Source: Hymenobacter lapidarius (GTDB taxonomy: Bacteria; Bacteroidota; Bacteroidia; Cytophagales; Hymenobacteraceae). Taken from it: 64,000 nt of DNA. The translations under genes and the position numbers were made by a program. Under the pieces are notes generated by a model. The model saw only the letters and a list, made by a program, of their open reading frames with translations, made no database searches and was not told the origin of the DNA. The stretch covers positions 47,442 to 111,441 of the forward strand of contig NZ_MDZB01000022.1 in assembly GCF_001816145.1 (NCBI RefSeq), written 5' to 3'. Below are positions 52,912 through 60,534 of the stretch, piece by piece (position 1 is the stretch's first letter; each line of letters begins with the position of its first letter).

Positions 52912-53598
52912 CTAAATCCGAGGTGGCCTAGCCGAATCGAGCAGCTCCCCGTCCTTGCAGGTGAGCACCCGGTGCGGGTACTTCTCAATCAATTGGAAGT
53001 TGTGCGTGGCCATCAGAATAGCCGTGCCAGCATTATTTATCTCCCCAAACAGCTGCATGATGCTGGCCGATACGTCTGGGTCGAGGTTGCCGGTGGGCTC
53101 GTCGGCCAGCAGGAGCACGGGCTCATTGAGCATGGCCCGGGCAATAACTACGCGCTGCTGCTCGCCGCCCGAGAGGCGGTGCGGCATGCGGTTGGCGGCG
53201 CCGTTGAGGCCCACTTGGGTGAGCACGTCGCTGATGCGCTGCTGCTTCTTGGCCTTGCCCTTCCAGCCGGTGGCGTTGAGCACGAACATAAGGTTTTCGG
53301 CCACCGAGCGGTCCGACAGCAGCTGGAAATCCTGAAACACGATGCCCAGGCGGCGGCGCAGGTACGGCACTTTGCCGGCCGGCAGCTTGGGCAGCACAAA
53401 CCCGGCCACGGTGCCGCTGCCGCTTTGCAGAGGCAGGTCGGCATACAGCGTTTTGAGCAGCGAGGACTTGCCCGCGCCCGTGCGGCCCACCAGGTAGGCA
53501 AAGGCGCTTTTCTCCAGCGTAAAAGTCACGCCCTGCAACACCGCCTGCTGCTCCTGCATTATCGTGGCATCGTGCAGCTCAATAACGTTCTCGGACAT
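52912..53598 (-). CDS. ftsE: FtsE-like ABC transporter ATP-binding protein
   Basis: The product has 228 residues from the ATG at 53598. It has Walker A (VGRTGAGKSSLLK), the signature RLSGGEQQRVVIARAML, and Walker B (LLLADEPTGNLD). The order and the NLD-type Walker B extension, with the PYLRRRLGIVFQDFQLL segment, are characteristic of FtsE and of closely related MacB-type ATPases. With FtsX, FtsE controls septal peptidoglycan hydrolysis. No ftsX lies next to it here, so the FtsE assignment rests on sequence style. Confidence 0.78.
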   Translation of the reverse strand: MSENVIELHDATIMQEQQAVLQGVTFTLEKSAFAYLVGRTGAGKSSLLKTLYADLPLQSGSGTVAGFVLPKLPAGKVPYLRRRLGIVFQDFQLLSDRSVAENLMFVLNATGWKGKAKKQQRISDVLTQVGLNGAANRMPHRLSGGEQQRVVIARAMLNEPVLLLADEPTGNLDPDVSASIMQLFGEINNAGTAILMATHNFQLIEKYPHRVLTCKDGELLDSARPPRI

Positions 53599-53682
53599 AG
53601 AAAAACTGGCCAAACGGCAGCGGCGCGAAGCCGCCGCCAGGGAAGTTGAAAATACAAAAAGCGCCGCTGCCCGGCCGGCACG

Positions 53683-53886
53683 CTACAGCGCTAACGGCCG
53701 CAGCTTGCCGAACTCCAAATCCGCAATCACCGCCGCCAGCGCCACTTCCTTGCCCTCCAGGCCGTAGCGGTGCAGGTCCTTCAGCGGCCGGTCGGCCCGG
53801 AAGTAGGCAATGAGCACAAAGGCCTCGTCCCGGAGCTGGATGTAGTCCGGAATTTTGGCCTTGCCCTTTACTTTGATGATGTACAT
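53683..53886 (-). CDS. Small conserved-type hypothetical protein
   Basis: The product has 67 residues from the ATG at 53886 (MYIIKVKGKAKIPDYIQLRDEAFVLIAYFRADRP...). The sequence shows a short beta-alpha pattern and a C-terminal GLEGKEVALAAVIADLEFGKLRPLAL. It has no signal peptide or membrane segment. It lies between the FtsE-like and aldolase genes on the same strand. I do not recognise the family; the reading frame and codon use look real, with coding-like GC at third positions. Confidence 0.6.
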   Translation of the reverse strand: MYIIKVKGKAKIPDYIQLRDEAFVLIAYFRADRPLKDLHRYGLEGKEVALAAVIADLEFGKLRPLAL

Positions 53887-53891
53887 GGAGT

Positions 53892-53983
53892 GAATTAAGA
53901 ATTTTGAATTAAAAATGGAATTATCGCCGCTACAAGAAATCAACCGAAAGCTTTTGATTTTTAATTCTCAATTTTTAATTAAG
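53892..53983. repeat. AT-rich inverted repeat (TTAATTCAAAATTCTTAATTC type)
   Basis: GAATTAAGAATTTTGAATTAAAAATGG on the left pairs with TTTTTAATTCTCAATTTTTAATTAAG on the right, around a ~40-nt less AT-rich centre. This is an intergenic palindrome quite unlike the GC-rich surroundings. Confidence 0.65.
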
Positions 53984-53985
53984 CG

Positions 53986-54642
53986 TTAAGAATTAACGCG
54001 CTTGTGGTCGGCCAGGAACGTGGCCAGGCCCTTGTCGGTCAGGGGGTGATTGAGCAGGCCCGTAATCACGTTTAGTGGGCAGGTCACCACGTCGGCGCCA
54101 ATTTCAGCGCATTGGATGAGGTGCGGCACGTGGCGCACCGAAGCCGCCAGCACTTCGGTGGGGTAGCCGTAGTTGCTGAAAATCTGCACGATTTGCTCCA
54201 CCAGCTGCAAGCCGTCGTGCCCGATGTCGTCGAGGCGGCCCACAAAGGGCGACACGTAGGTAGCGCCGGCTTTGGCGGCTAGCAGCGCCTGTCCGGCCGT
54301 GAAAATCAGCGTGCAGTTGGTTTTGATGCCTTTATCCGAGAAGTACTTGATGGCCTTGATGCCGTCCTTAATCATGGGTACTTTCACCACGATGTTGGGG
54401 TGCAGCTCGGCTAGTTCTTCGCCCTCGCGAATCATGCCCTCGTAGTCGGTGGCAATCACCTCGGCCGACACGTCGCCGTCCACCAGCTCGCAGATTTGGC
54501 GGTAGTGGGCCATCACGCTGTCCATGCCGCGAATGCCTTCTTTGGCCATCAGCGACGGGTTGGTGGTCACGCCGTCGAGCACGCCCAGCTCTACAGCTTC
54601 GCGGATTTCGTTGAGGTTGGCGGTGTCAATGAAGAATTTCAT
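53986..54642 (-). CDS. fsa: Transaldolase-family aldolase (fructose-6-phosphate aldolase/TalC type)
   Basis: The product has 218 residues, the short length of the fructose-6-phosphate aldolase subgroup of transaldolases. It begins [31 protein letters not shown], and the Schiff-base Lys lies in [37 protein letters not shown]. The C terminus is [13 protein letters not shown]. Members split or form fructose 6-phosphate with dihydroxyacetone, or act as transaldolases in the pentose phosphate pathway; the two activities cannot be separated here. Confidence 0.9.
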   Translation of the reverse strand: MKFFIDTANLNEIREAVELGVLDGVTTNPSLMAKEGIRGMDSVMAHYRQICELVDGDVSAEVIATDYEGMIREGEELAELHPNIVVKVPMIKDGIKAIKYFSDKGIKTNCTLIFTAGQALLAAKAGATYVSPFVGRLDDIGHDGLQLVEQIVQIFSNYGYPTEVLAASVRHVPHLIQCAEIGADVVTCPLNVITGLLNHPLTDKGLATFLADHKRVNS

Positions 54643-54647
54643 ACTTG

Positions 54648-54760
54648 AGCTATTAGCTGTTAGCTATTAGCTGTTAGCTACTTACCAAAGCAAGCTATCA
54701 GAACAGAAGCTAAAAGCCGATTTAAGGCTTCCGCTAACGGCTATTAGCTAACAGCTAATA
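54648..54760. repeat. AGCTATTAGCTGTTAGCT tandem and inverted repeat
   Basis: On the left AGCTATTAGCTGTTAGCT occurs twice in tandem; on the right GCTAACGGCTATTAGCTAACAGCTAAT is its complement. The whole could fold as one long hairpin upstream of the aldolase gene. Confidence 0.75.
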
Positions 54761-54846
54761 AAAAAGAATCAGCCCCAAAGCTACTCAACGGGCCGCCAAA
54801 ATGCGGAACAGAGCAGCGCCGGGGCCGACACGAAAGGGCAAAAAAA

Positions 54847-54937
54847 AGCAAGCCAAAATCGCACCGCTACAACCACTTACCCTTGCTACCTTCCGGTCCT
54901 GGGGGAGTTCAGCGGGAGCTGGTCGTTCTGACTTGCC
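54847..54937 (-). ncRNA. ffs: Signal recognition particle RNA (bacterial small type)
   Basis: Read leftward the RNA contains CTCCCCCAGGACCGGAAGGT and AGCAAGGGTAAGTGG, the conserved SRP helix-8 loop and internal loop region. The ends GGCAAGTC (5') and GGCTTGC (3') pair to close the hairpin, followed by a run of T that ends transcription. The small (~90-nt) form fits Bacteroidota. It binds Ffh and directs nascent membrane proteins to the membrane. Ends are approximate. Confidence 0.85.
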
Positions 54938-54941
54938 GATG

Positions 54942-54949
54942 CAAAGGTA
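54942..54949 (-). promoter_or_regulatory. -7 promoter box for SRP RNA
   Basis: Read leftward, TACCTTTG matches TANNTTTG exactly, placing the transcription start ~5-6 nt further on, at the predicted 5' end of the SRP RNA. Confidence 0.6.
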
Positions 54950-54953
54950 ATGC

Positions 54954-55144
54954 ACGGAACACGGATGAGCACGGATTTCCCGGATTTTATAGACGGCGGG
55001 TACGCAGCCTCCCACGTTAGTAGCGTGTAAGGGATTGAAGGTTTTGCAAATAGCCCGTATTAGTGGCGCCACCAAACGCAGGTTTGAAGCGTGCAGCCGG
55101 GCACAAAATCCGTGAAATCCGCTAAAATCCGTGCTAATCCGTGG
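54954..55144. repeat. Inverted pair of an ATCCGTG-rich repeat around the SRP/guaA spacer
   Basis: The left copy (54954-54989) read on the other strand contains AAATCCGTGCTCATCCGTG; the right copy (about 55104-55144) contains AAATCCGTGCTAATCCGTG. Both also carry GAAATCCG words. The copies lie between the SRP RNA promoter and the guaA -7 box. No gene lies between them. Confidence 0.6.
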
Positions 55145-55145
55145 T

Positions 55146-55153
55146 TAGCTTTG
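55146..55153 (+). promoter_or_regulatory. -7 promoter box 4 nt before the guaA ATG
   Basis: TAGCTTTG matches TANNTTTG exactly and ends 4 nt before ATG, predicting a leaderless guaA transcript. It lies at the edge of the ATCCGTG-rich repeat. Confidence 0.5.
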
Positions 55154-55157
55154 CGGC

Positions 55158-56693
55158 ATGGAACGACTCATCATTCTGGATTTCGGCTCGCAATACACCC
55201 AATTGATAGCCCGCCGCATTCGCGAGCTGCATGTTTTTTGCGAAATTCACCCCTACACCCACGCCCCGAACCTCGTTTTAACTGAGGATATTCGGGGCGT
55301 TGTTCTTTCCGGCTCGCCCTGTTCGGTGCGCGATGAGAACGCGCCCAATCCCGACCTGAGCCACCTGCTCGGCCAGGTGCCGGTGCTGGGCGTGTGCTAC
55401 GGCGCGCAGCTGCTGGCCCAGCAGGGCGGCGGCGAGGTCACGCCGGCCACCATCCGCGAGTACGGCCGGGCCCGCCTGGCTGAGCTCAACGAGGCGTCGC
55501 CGCTGCTGCGCGGCATGCACGCCGATTCGCAGGTGTGGATGTCGCACGGCGACACCATCCAGACGCTGCCCGCCGGCTACGACATCATTGCCAGCACGCC
55601 CGAGGTGGCGGTGGCTGCTTTCAAAATTGAAGGCCAAAACACCTACGGCATTCAGTTTCACCCCGAGGTGACGCACTCCACCGAAGGCAAGCAGCTGCTG
55701 GCCAACTTTGTGGTGAATATTTGCGAATGCGCCCAAACCTGGACGCCCGACCACTTTGTGGATTCAGCGGTGCTGGCCCTGCAAAACACCATTGGCCCCG
55801 ACGACCAGGTAATTCTCGGCCTCTCCGGCGGCGTGGACAGCAGCGTGGCGGCCCTGCTGCTGCACCGCGCCATTGGCCCGCGCCTGCACGGCATCTTTGT
55901 AGATAATGGCCTGCTGCGCAAAGACGAATTTGAGACGGTGCTCCAGGCCTACGAAGGCCTGGGGCTGAACGTGACCGGCGTGCGCGCCGCGCCCGAGTTC
56001 TACGCCGCCTTGTCTGGCCTATCCGACCCCGAAGCCAAGCGCAAGGCCATTGGCCGCACTTTCATTGAGGTATTCGACCGCGAAGCGCAGAAGGTGGAAG
56101 GCGCCCGCTGGCTGGCCCAGGGCACTATTTACCCCGACGTTATCGAGTCGGTGTCGGTGCACGGTTCGTCGGTCACCATCAAGAGCCACCACAACGTGGG
56201 CGGCCTGCCGGAGAAAATGAACCTGAAAATTGTAGAGCCGCTGCGGATGCTCTTCAAAGACGAGGTGCGCGAAGTGGGCGCTGCGCTGGCGCTGCCCGCC
56301 GACATTCTCAACCGCCACCCGTTCCCTGGTCCCGGCCTGGGCATCCGCATCCTCGGCGACATCACCCCCGAGAAAGTGGACCTGCTGCAGCGCGCCGATG
56401 CCGTGTTTATCAACTTGCTAAAAGAGCACGGCCTCTACTCGCAGGTGTGGCAAGCCGGTGCCATGCTCCTGCCCGTGCAAAGCGTGGGCGTAATGGGCGA
56501 CGAGCGCACCTACGAGCGGGTAGTGGCCCTGCGCGCCGTAACCAGCGTAGATGGCATGACCGCCGACTGGGCGCACCTACCCTACGATTTTCTAGCCGAG
56601 GTGAGCAACAAAATCATCAACCAAGTGCGCGGCATCAACCGCGTGGTGTACGATATTTCGAGCAAGCCCCCAGCCACGATTGAGTGGGAGTAA
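55158..56693 (+). CDS. guaA: GMP synthase (glutamine-hydrolysing)
   Basis: The product has 511 residues. The class-I amidotransferase domain has the nucleophile Cys in [11 protein letters not shown] and the His-Glu pair in [11 protein letters not shown]. The ATP pyrophosphatase domain follows with the P-loop-like [15 protein letters not shown]. The C-terminal dimerisation domain has [15 protein letters not shown] and ends PPATIEWE. It converts XMP to GMP with ATP and glutamine in the cytoplasm, the last step of guanine nucleotide synthesis. Confidence 0.96.
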   Translation: MERLIILDFGSQYTQLIARRIRELHVFCEIHPYTHAPNLVLTEDIRGVVLSGSPCSVRDENAPNPDLSHLLGQVPVLGVCYGAQLLAQQGGGEVTPATIREYGRARLAELNEASPLLRGMHADSQVWMSHGDTIQTLPAGYDIIASTPEVAVAAFKIEGQNTYGIQFHPEVTHSTEGKQLLANFVVNICECAQTWTPDHFVDSAVLALQNTIGPDDQVILGLSGGVDSSVAALLLHRAIGPRLHGIFVDNGLLRKDEFETVLQAYEGLGLNVTGVRAAPEFYAALSGLSDPEAKRKAIGRTFIEVFDREAQKVEGARWLAQGTIYPDVIESVSVHGSSVTIKSHHNVGGLPEKMNLKIVEPLRMLFKDEVREVGAALALPADILNRHPFPGPGLGIRILGDITPEKVDLLQRADAVFINLLKEHGLYSQVWQAGAMLLPVQSVGVMGDERTYERVVALRAVTSVDGMTADWAHLPYDFLAEVSNKIINQVRGINRVVYDISSKPPATIEWE

Positions 56694-56713
56694 GGCGCCT
56701 TTTGATTTTTTTT

Positions 56714-56817
56714 AGAACGTCATGCTGAGCGTAGTCGAAGCATCTCGCGTGTGGTAGTAACTCAATCGTTATGATTAGTGATGGCACGCGAGATGCTTCG
56801 GCTGCGCTCAGCATGAC
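56714..56817. repeat. GTCATGCTGAGC palindromic intergenic repeat, copy 5
   Basis: AGAACGTCATGCTGAGCGTAG and CTGCGCTCAGCATGAC are the outer arms; AGCATCTCGCGTG and CACGCGAGATGCT the inner ones. It lies between guaA and the second amidotransferase gene. Confidence 0.85.
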
Positions 56818-56854
56818 ATTTTACGTGTAAGCTCTTATCTAATTCGTGTACTAT

Positions 56855-57601
56855 ATGCGTTGGCACTGCCTCCAACACCTGCCTAATGAAGGACCTGGCC
56901 ACGCCGCCGACTGGCTGGCGGCGCACGGCCATGTGCTCACGTTTACGAGTTTTTTCGAGCTAAATCCAGTATTTCCGGACCTCAACGAGTTTGATGGGCT
57001 GCTGATTTTGGGCGGGGCCATGAGCGTGCACGACGAGGCTACTTTTCCGTGGCTGGTAAATGAAAAAGCCTTCGTTCGGGAAGTGTTGCGGGCTGGAAAG
57101 GTGACGCTGGCCATTTGCCTGGGTGCGCAGCTGGTGGCGGAGGCTCTCGGGGCGGAAGTTCGGCCCAACCACGAGCCGGAAATAGGCTTTTGGACGGTGC
57201 GTTTTTCGGCCAAGGCTCTGGAGCACCCGTTGCTGCGCGGCTGGCCCGAAAAGGCGGCCGTGCTGCATTGGCATCTGGATACATTCACGGTGCCGCCGGG
57301 CGCCATTCGGGTGGGCATGTCGGCGGGGTGCGCCACCCAAGGGTTTGTGTGGGGCGATGGCATCATCGGTCTGCAGTTTCACCCCGAAATGACGGTGTCC
57401 ATGGTGGAGCAGCTCATGGCGTTTGAAGGCCACGAAACGGCCGAGGAGCAAGAATTTGTGCAGACCGCCGAGCAGATTCGGGCCAAGCTCAAATCAGTGT
57501 GGAAGGGGAGGAAGCTGCTGGAAGCGCTGCTGGAGAATCTGGTGGCGCTGCACGAAAATGAAAGTAACGACGATACATTTGGTGACATTCCTAGGGATTG
57601 A
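56855..57601 (+). CDS. Class-I glutamine amidotransferase-like protein
   Basis: The product has 248 residues from the ATG at 56855 (a GTG three codons upstream is an alternative). It has FDGLLILGGAMSVHDEATFPWLVNEKAFVREVL, the nucleophile Cys in LAICLGAQLVAEALG, and IIGLQFHPEMTVS with His and Glu of the triad. It is a stand-alone GuaA-like amidotransferase; members may be gamma-glutamyl hydrolases or supply ammonia to an unknown synthetase. It lies 160 bp after guaA, separated by a palindromic repeat, and 29 bp before the S41 peptidase gene. Confidence 0.85.
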   Translation: MRWHCLQHLPNEGPGHAADWLAAHGHVLTFTSFFELNPVFPDLNEFDGLLILGGAMSVHDEATFPWLVNEKAFVREVLRAGKVTLAICLGAQLVAEALGAEVRPNHEPEIGFWTVRFSAKALEHPLLRGWPEKAAVLHWHLDTFTVPPGAIRVGMSAGCATQGFVWGDGIIGLQFHPEMTVSMVEQLMAFEGHETAEEQEFVQTAEQIRAKLKSVWKGRKLLEALLENLVALHENESNDDTFGDIPRD

Positions 57602-57630
57602 TTCACCTTTCCCGACAGCTTTTAACTCTG

Positions 57631-59112
57631 ATGATGAAGAAAGTATGGATTGGTGCCTGTTGCCTATGGATCAATTTTGGGGCGGTTGCCCAAAATGCTG
57701 GCAAGCTGCCCTACGACCCCGCCACCCGCTACTCGGTACCGCAGCTGCAAGCTGACTTTGCGTTTTTGCGCCGGGCCCTGGAGGAAGCGCATCCGGGCCT
57801 GTACTGGTACACTCCCAAAGACTCGCTGGACCTTTATTTTGAACGCACCGCGGCGGCCCTCTCGCATCAGATGGGCGAGGAGGAGTACTGGGGCTTGCTG
57901 CAGACGGTGGTGGCGCGGGTGCATTGCGGACACACGCGGCTCCAACATTCGCCTGCCTACCGGGCGTGGTCTCGCCAGCAACCGCACTACATCTTTCCTT
58001 TTACAGTCGCAATTCGCCAAAACCGCTTGTTTGTAGCGGCCAACCAAAGCACTGACCCCACCCTGCGCCCCGGCACCGAGCTGCTGGCCATTGAAGGGCA
58101 CCCGGCCCGCGAAGTGCTGGCCGGCATGCGCGTCCGCTTATCGGGCGACGGCTACGGCTTCGGATTTCAGGACCAGCAGCTTGAAGCGGGGTTTTTCGAT
58201 AATACCTATTGGTCGTTGTACGAAGCCAAGCCCACCTACGAGCTGCTGGTCCAAGACAGTACGGGCCAGCAGCGGCGGCTCAGCCCCCAGCTCCAACGGC
58301 CTGCTTCAGCTGCTGCCACACCATCGGCAAAGATGCCCCTTTCTCCCGCGCAACAGCGGGACCGGCAACTGGCGCGCCGGCGCTCACTGAGCTACCCCGC
58401 TGGCCTTCCTGCTACCGCTATTCTGCGCATCAGCAGCTTTGATTACGATGAGCTGGAAGACTACAAAAACTACCATGCGTCGGTGTTCGCGGAAATGGCG
58501 CAGCGGAAGGTCCGGCGGCTGGTTATTGACTTGCGCGGCAATACGGGCGGCAACAACGCCATTGCCATTGACTTGTTGAAGTACTTGCTCAAAAGAGACT
58601 TTGCACTGACCAAAAGCGCCCTCACTCCCGTTTTTGCCCCGTCTTTTATGCCGCTCGGCCAGGACAGCGACTCGGCCTTTGACACCACGAATGTGAAGCG
58701 CCTGCCGAACGGCCTATTTGGTTTCGCTGCCGCCACCGTGGGTAAGCAAACGCCCTACCGGCAGGACTATTTTCGCGGGAAAGTGGCGGTTGTGGTGGAC
58801 GGCGGTACCTTTTCCGCGGCTTCCAACTTTGCTGCCAGCTTGCGTGCCCAGCGCCACATAACCGTGCTGGGCCAGGAGAGTGGGGGAGCAGAGGCGGGCG
58901 CAAACGGCGGCATTATTTCGGCCATCGCCCTGCCCCAAACCCAGCTGGTGCTGCAGCTGCCGCACTTCCGGCTGTTGAGCGCGTGCGCCCGTCCCCAACT
59001 AGGACGCGGCGTGCGCCCGGACATCGAAATTATTCCCACGCCTCGCCAGTTGGCCTCGCGCACTGACGCAGTGCTGCTGCAACCCCCGCGCATTTTGCGC
59101 GGGCGGCGGTGA
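57631..59112 (+). CDS. S41-family (C-terminal processing/tricorn-like) serine peptidase, secreted
   Basis: The product has about 493 residues from the ATG pair at 57631, with an N-terminal hydrophobic signal (MMKKVWIGACCLWINFGAVAQ). A helical region with LQADFAFLRRALEEAHPGLYWY follows, typical of Bacteroidota S41 peptidases, then a weak PDZ-like stretch (PGTELLAIEGHPAREVL). The protease core has VIDLRGNTGGNNAIAIDLL, and the catalytic Ser lies in VVVDGGTFSAASNFAASLR, with a following GQESGGAEAG loop. It is probably exported to the periplasm or outside. It is the second gene after the amidotransferase. Confidence 0.88.
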   Translation: MMKKVWIGACCLWINFGAVAQNAGKLPYDPATRYSVPQLQADFAFLRRALEEAHPGLYWYTPKDSLDLYFERTAAALSHQMGEEEYWGLLQTVVARVHCGHTRLQHSPAYRAWSRQQPHYIFPFTVAIRQNRLFVAANQSTDPTLRPGTELLAIEGHPAREVLAGMRVRLSGDGYGFGFQDQQLEAGFFDNTYWSLYEAKPTYELLVQDSTGQQRRLSPQLQRPASAAATPSAKMPLSPAQQRDRQLARRRSLSYPAGLPATAILRISSFDYDELEDYKNYHASVFAEMAQRKVRRLVIDLRGNTGGNNAIAIDLLKYLLKRDFALTKSALTPVFAPSFMPLGQDSDSAFDTTNVKRLPNGLFGFAAATVGKQTPYRQDYFRGKVAVVVDGGTFSAASNFAASLRAQRHITVLGQESGGAEAGANGGIISAIALPQTQLVLQLPHFRLLSACARPQLGRGVRPDIEIIPTPRQLASRTDAVLLQPPRILRGRR

Positions 59113-59140
59113 GGTGGCCCAGCCGCGCCCTTACACTGCG

Positions 59141-60520
59141 CTAAAACCCTTTCGGTAGCTCAATTCCTTTAATGGTCTTGTATAAACTCAGCGCGTTCTG
59201 GTCCGTCATGCCAGCCACGAAATCAGTGAGCAGCAGGATTTTCTCATAGGCCGAAACGCCAGCCTGATGACCCTCGGCGCGGAATTGCTCGGGGAGCAGC
59301 AACAGCAGCTTGCGGCTGCGGTGGCCCTGGCTGGCGTCGAAAATGGCGGTGAGGAAGACATCTAGCAAGCCGCCTAGTACTTCGAAGCCCGCGGCTTCAA
59401 TTTCCAGGACCGGGCGGCTGCGGTAGAGCTTTTCGATGCTGAGGCGCTGCACTTCCTGCAAATCAGCCCAGCAGGACAGCTCTTTGATGAGGGGCTGGTC
59501 GTATTCGCCGCGTAGGATGGCGGGGGCGTGCTGGGCAAACAGGCCCGCTGCTTCGGCCACCAGCTTGCCGATGAGGCGGGCGCGGATGTAGCCCAGTTCC
59601 TCGCGCCAGTCGTGCCACTGCACGCTGCCCACGCGGCCGGCCGGGTCGTTGAGCATCTTTTTGAGCAGGCCCAGGCCGGTTTGCGGCTCAATGAGGCCCA
59701 GCTTCAAGCCGTCTTCAAAGTCGATGATGCGGTAGCACAGGTCGTCGGCTGCTTCAACCAAAAATGCCAGCGGGTGGCGGTGGGTGAAGCCCAGTGCCAC
59801 GTCGCCTTTCGGCAGCAAGCCCAGCTCTGCCGCCACGTGCTGGAAGCGCAGGCTTTCGGTTTGAAAGTGGCCGTACTTCTTCTCCGAAGCGCCGCCGGTG
59901 CGGGCCTCGGCGGGCACGATGCTGGGCTTTGGATACTTGGTGAACGCCCCGAGCGTGGCGTAGGTGAGGCCCAGGCCGGCCGTGCCGGTGCTGTGGGCGG
60001 CGTAGGTGTGCGTGAGAATGCGAAATCCCGCTGCGTTGCCTTCAAAGTGCTGCAAATCGGCAACCTGAGCCGCGGTGAGCGGCGCCAGAAACGGGGCCGC
60101 GGCCGCGCTCTCGAAGTAGCTGCTGATGGCATCTTCGCCGGAGTGGCCAAAGGGCGGGTTGCCAATGTCGTGCGCCAGGCAGGCGGCGGCCACAATGTCG
60201 CCGCAGTCTTGGTCGAGGTTGGGCAGCAGCTGGGCCAGAGCGGCATCATCTTCCAGCAGGTGGCGGGCGGCCAGCCGGCCCAGGGAGCGGCCCACCACCG
60301 CGGTTTCGAGGGAGTGGGTGAGGCGGGTGTGCACGAAGTCGGTTTCGGGCAGCGGCATCACCTGGGTTTTGCGCTGCAGGCGCCGGAAAGCGGAGCTGAA
60401 CACCACCCGGTCGTAGTCCTGCACGAAGGCCCCGCGCACGGGCGCCGCGCTGGCCGGCGGCAGCTGCTGGTCGGGGAAACGGCGCTGCGAAAGCAGCTGG
60501 GGCCAGTGCATGGAAGGCAT
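59141..60520 (-). CDS. dgt: Deoxyguanosinetriphosphate triphosphohydrolase (dGTPase)
   Basis: The product has 459 residues. The HD-domain metal ligands appear in THRLTHSLE-like HTRLTHSLETAVVGRSL and the His-Asp pair in ACLAHDIGNPPFGHSGE. The start reads SQRRFPDQQLPPASAAPVRGAFVQDYDRVVFSSAFRRLQRKTQV, the normal dGTPase opening. The C terminus (LLTDFVAGMTDQNALSLYKTIKGIELPKGF) is also typical. It cleaves dGTP (or other dNTPs) to nucleoside and triphosphate, controlling dNTP pools. It follows the large M1 peptidase gene by 14 bp, so the two may be cotranscribed. Confidence 0.93.
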   Translation of the reverse strand: MPSMHWPQLLSQRRFPDQQLPPASAAPVRGAFVQDYDRVVFSSAFRRLQRKTQVMPLPETDFVHTRLTHSLETAVVGRSLGRLAARHLLEDDAALAQLLPNLDQDCGDIVAAACLAHDIGNPPFGHSGEDAISSYFESAAAAPFLAPLTAAQVADLQHFEGNAAGFRILTHTYAAHSTGTAGLGLTYATLGAFTKYPKPSIVPAEARTGGASEKKYGHFQTESLRFQHVAAELGLLPKGDVALGFTHRHPLAFLVEAADDLCYRIIDFEDGLKLGLIEPQTGLGLLKKMLNDPAGRVGSVQWHDWREELGYIRARLIGKLVAEAAGLFAQHAPAILRGEYDQPLIKELSCWADLQEVQRLSIEKLYRSRPVLEIEAAGFEVLGGLLDVFLTAIFDASQGHRSRKLLLLLPEQFRAEGHQAGVSAYEKILLLTDFVAGMTDQNALSLYKTIKGIELPKGF

Positions 60521-60534
60521 GAAGTCGGGGAGGA

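Noticed and set aside
54648..54760. Short repeats that might suggest a CRISPR array
   Set aside because: The units are tandem without spacers and the second block is an inverted copy; no cas genes are present.
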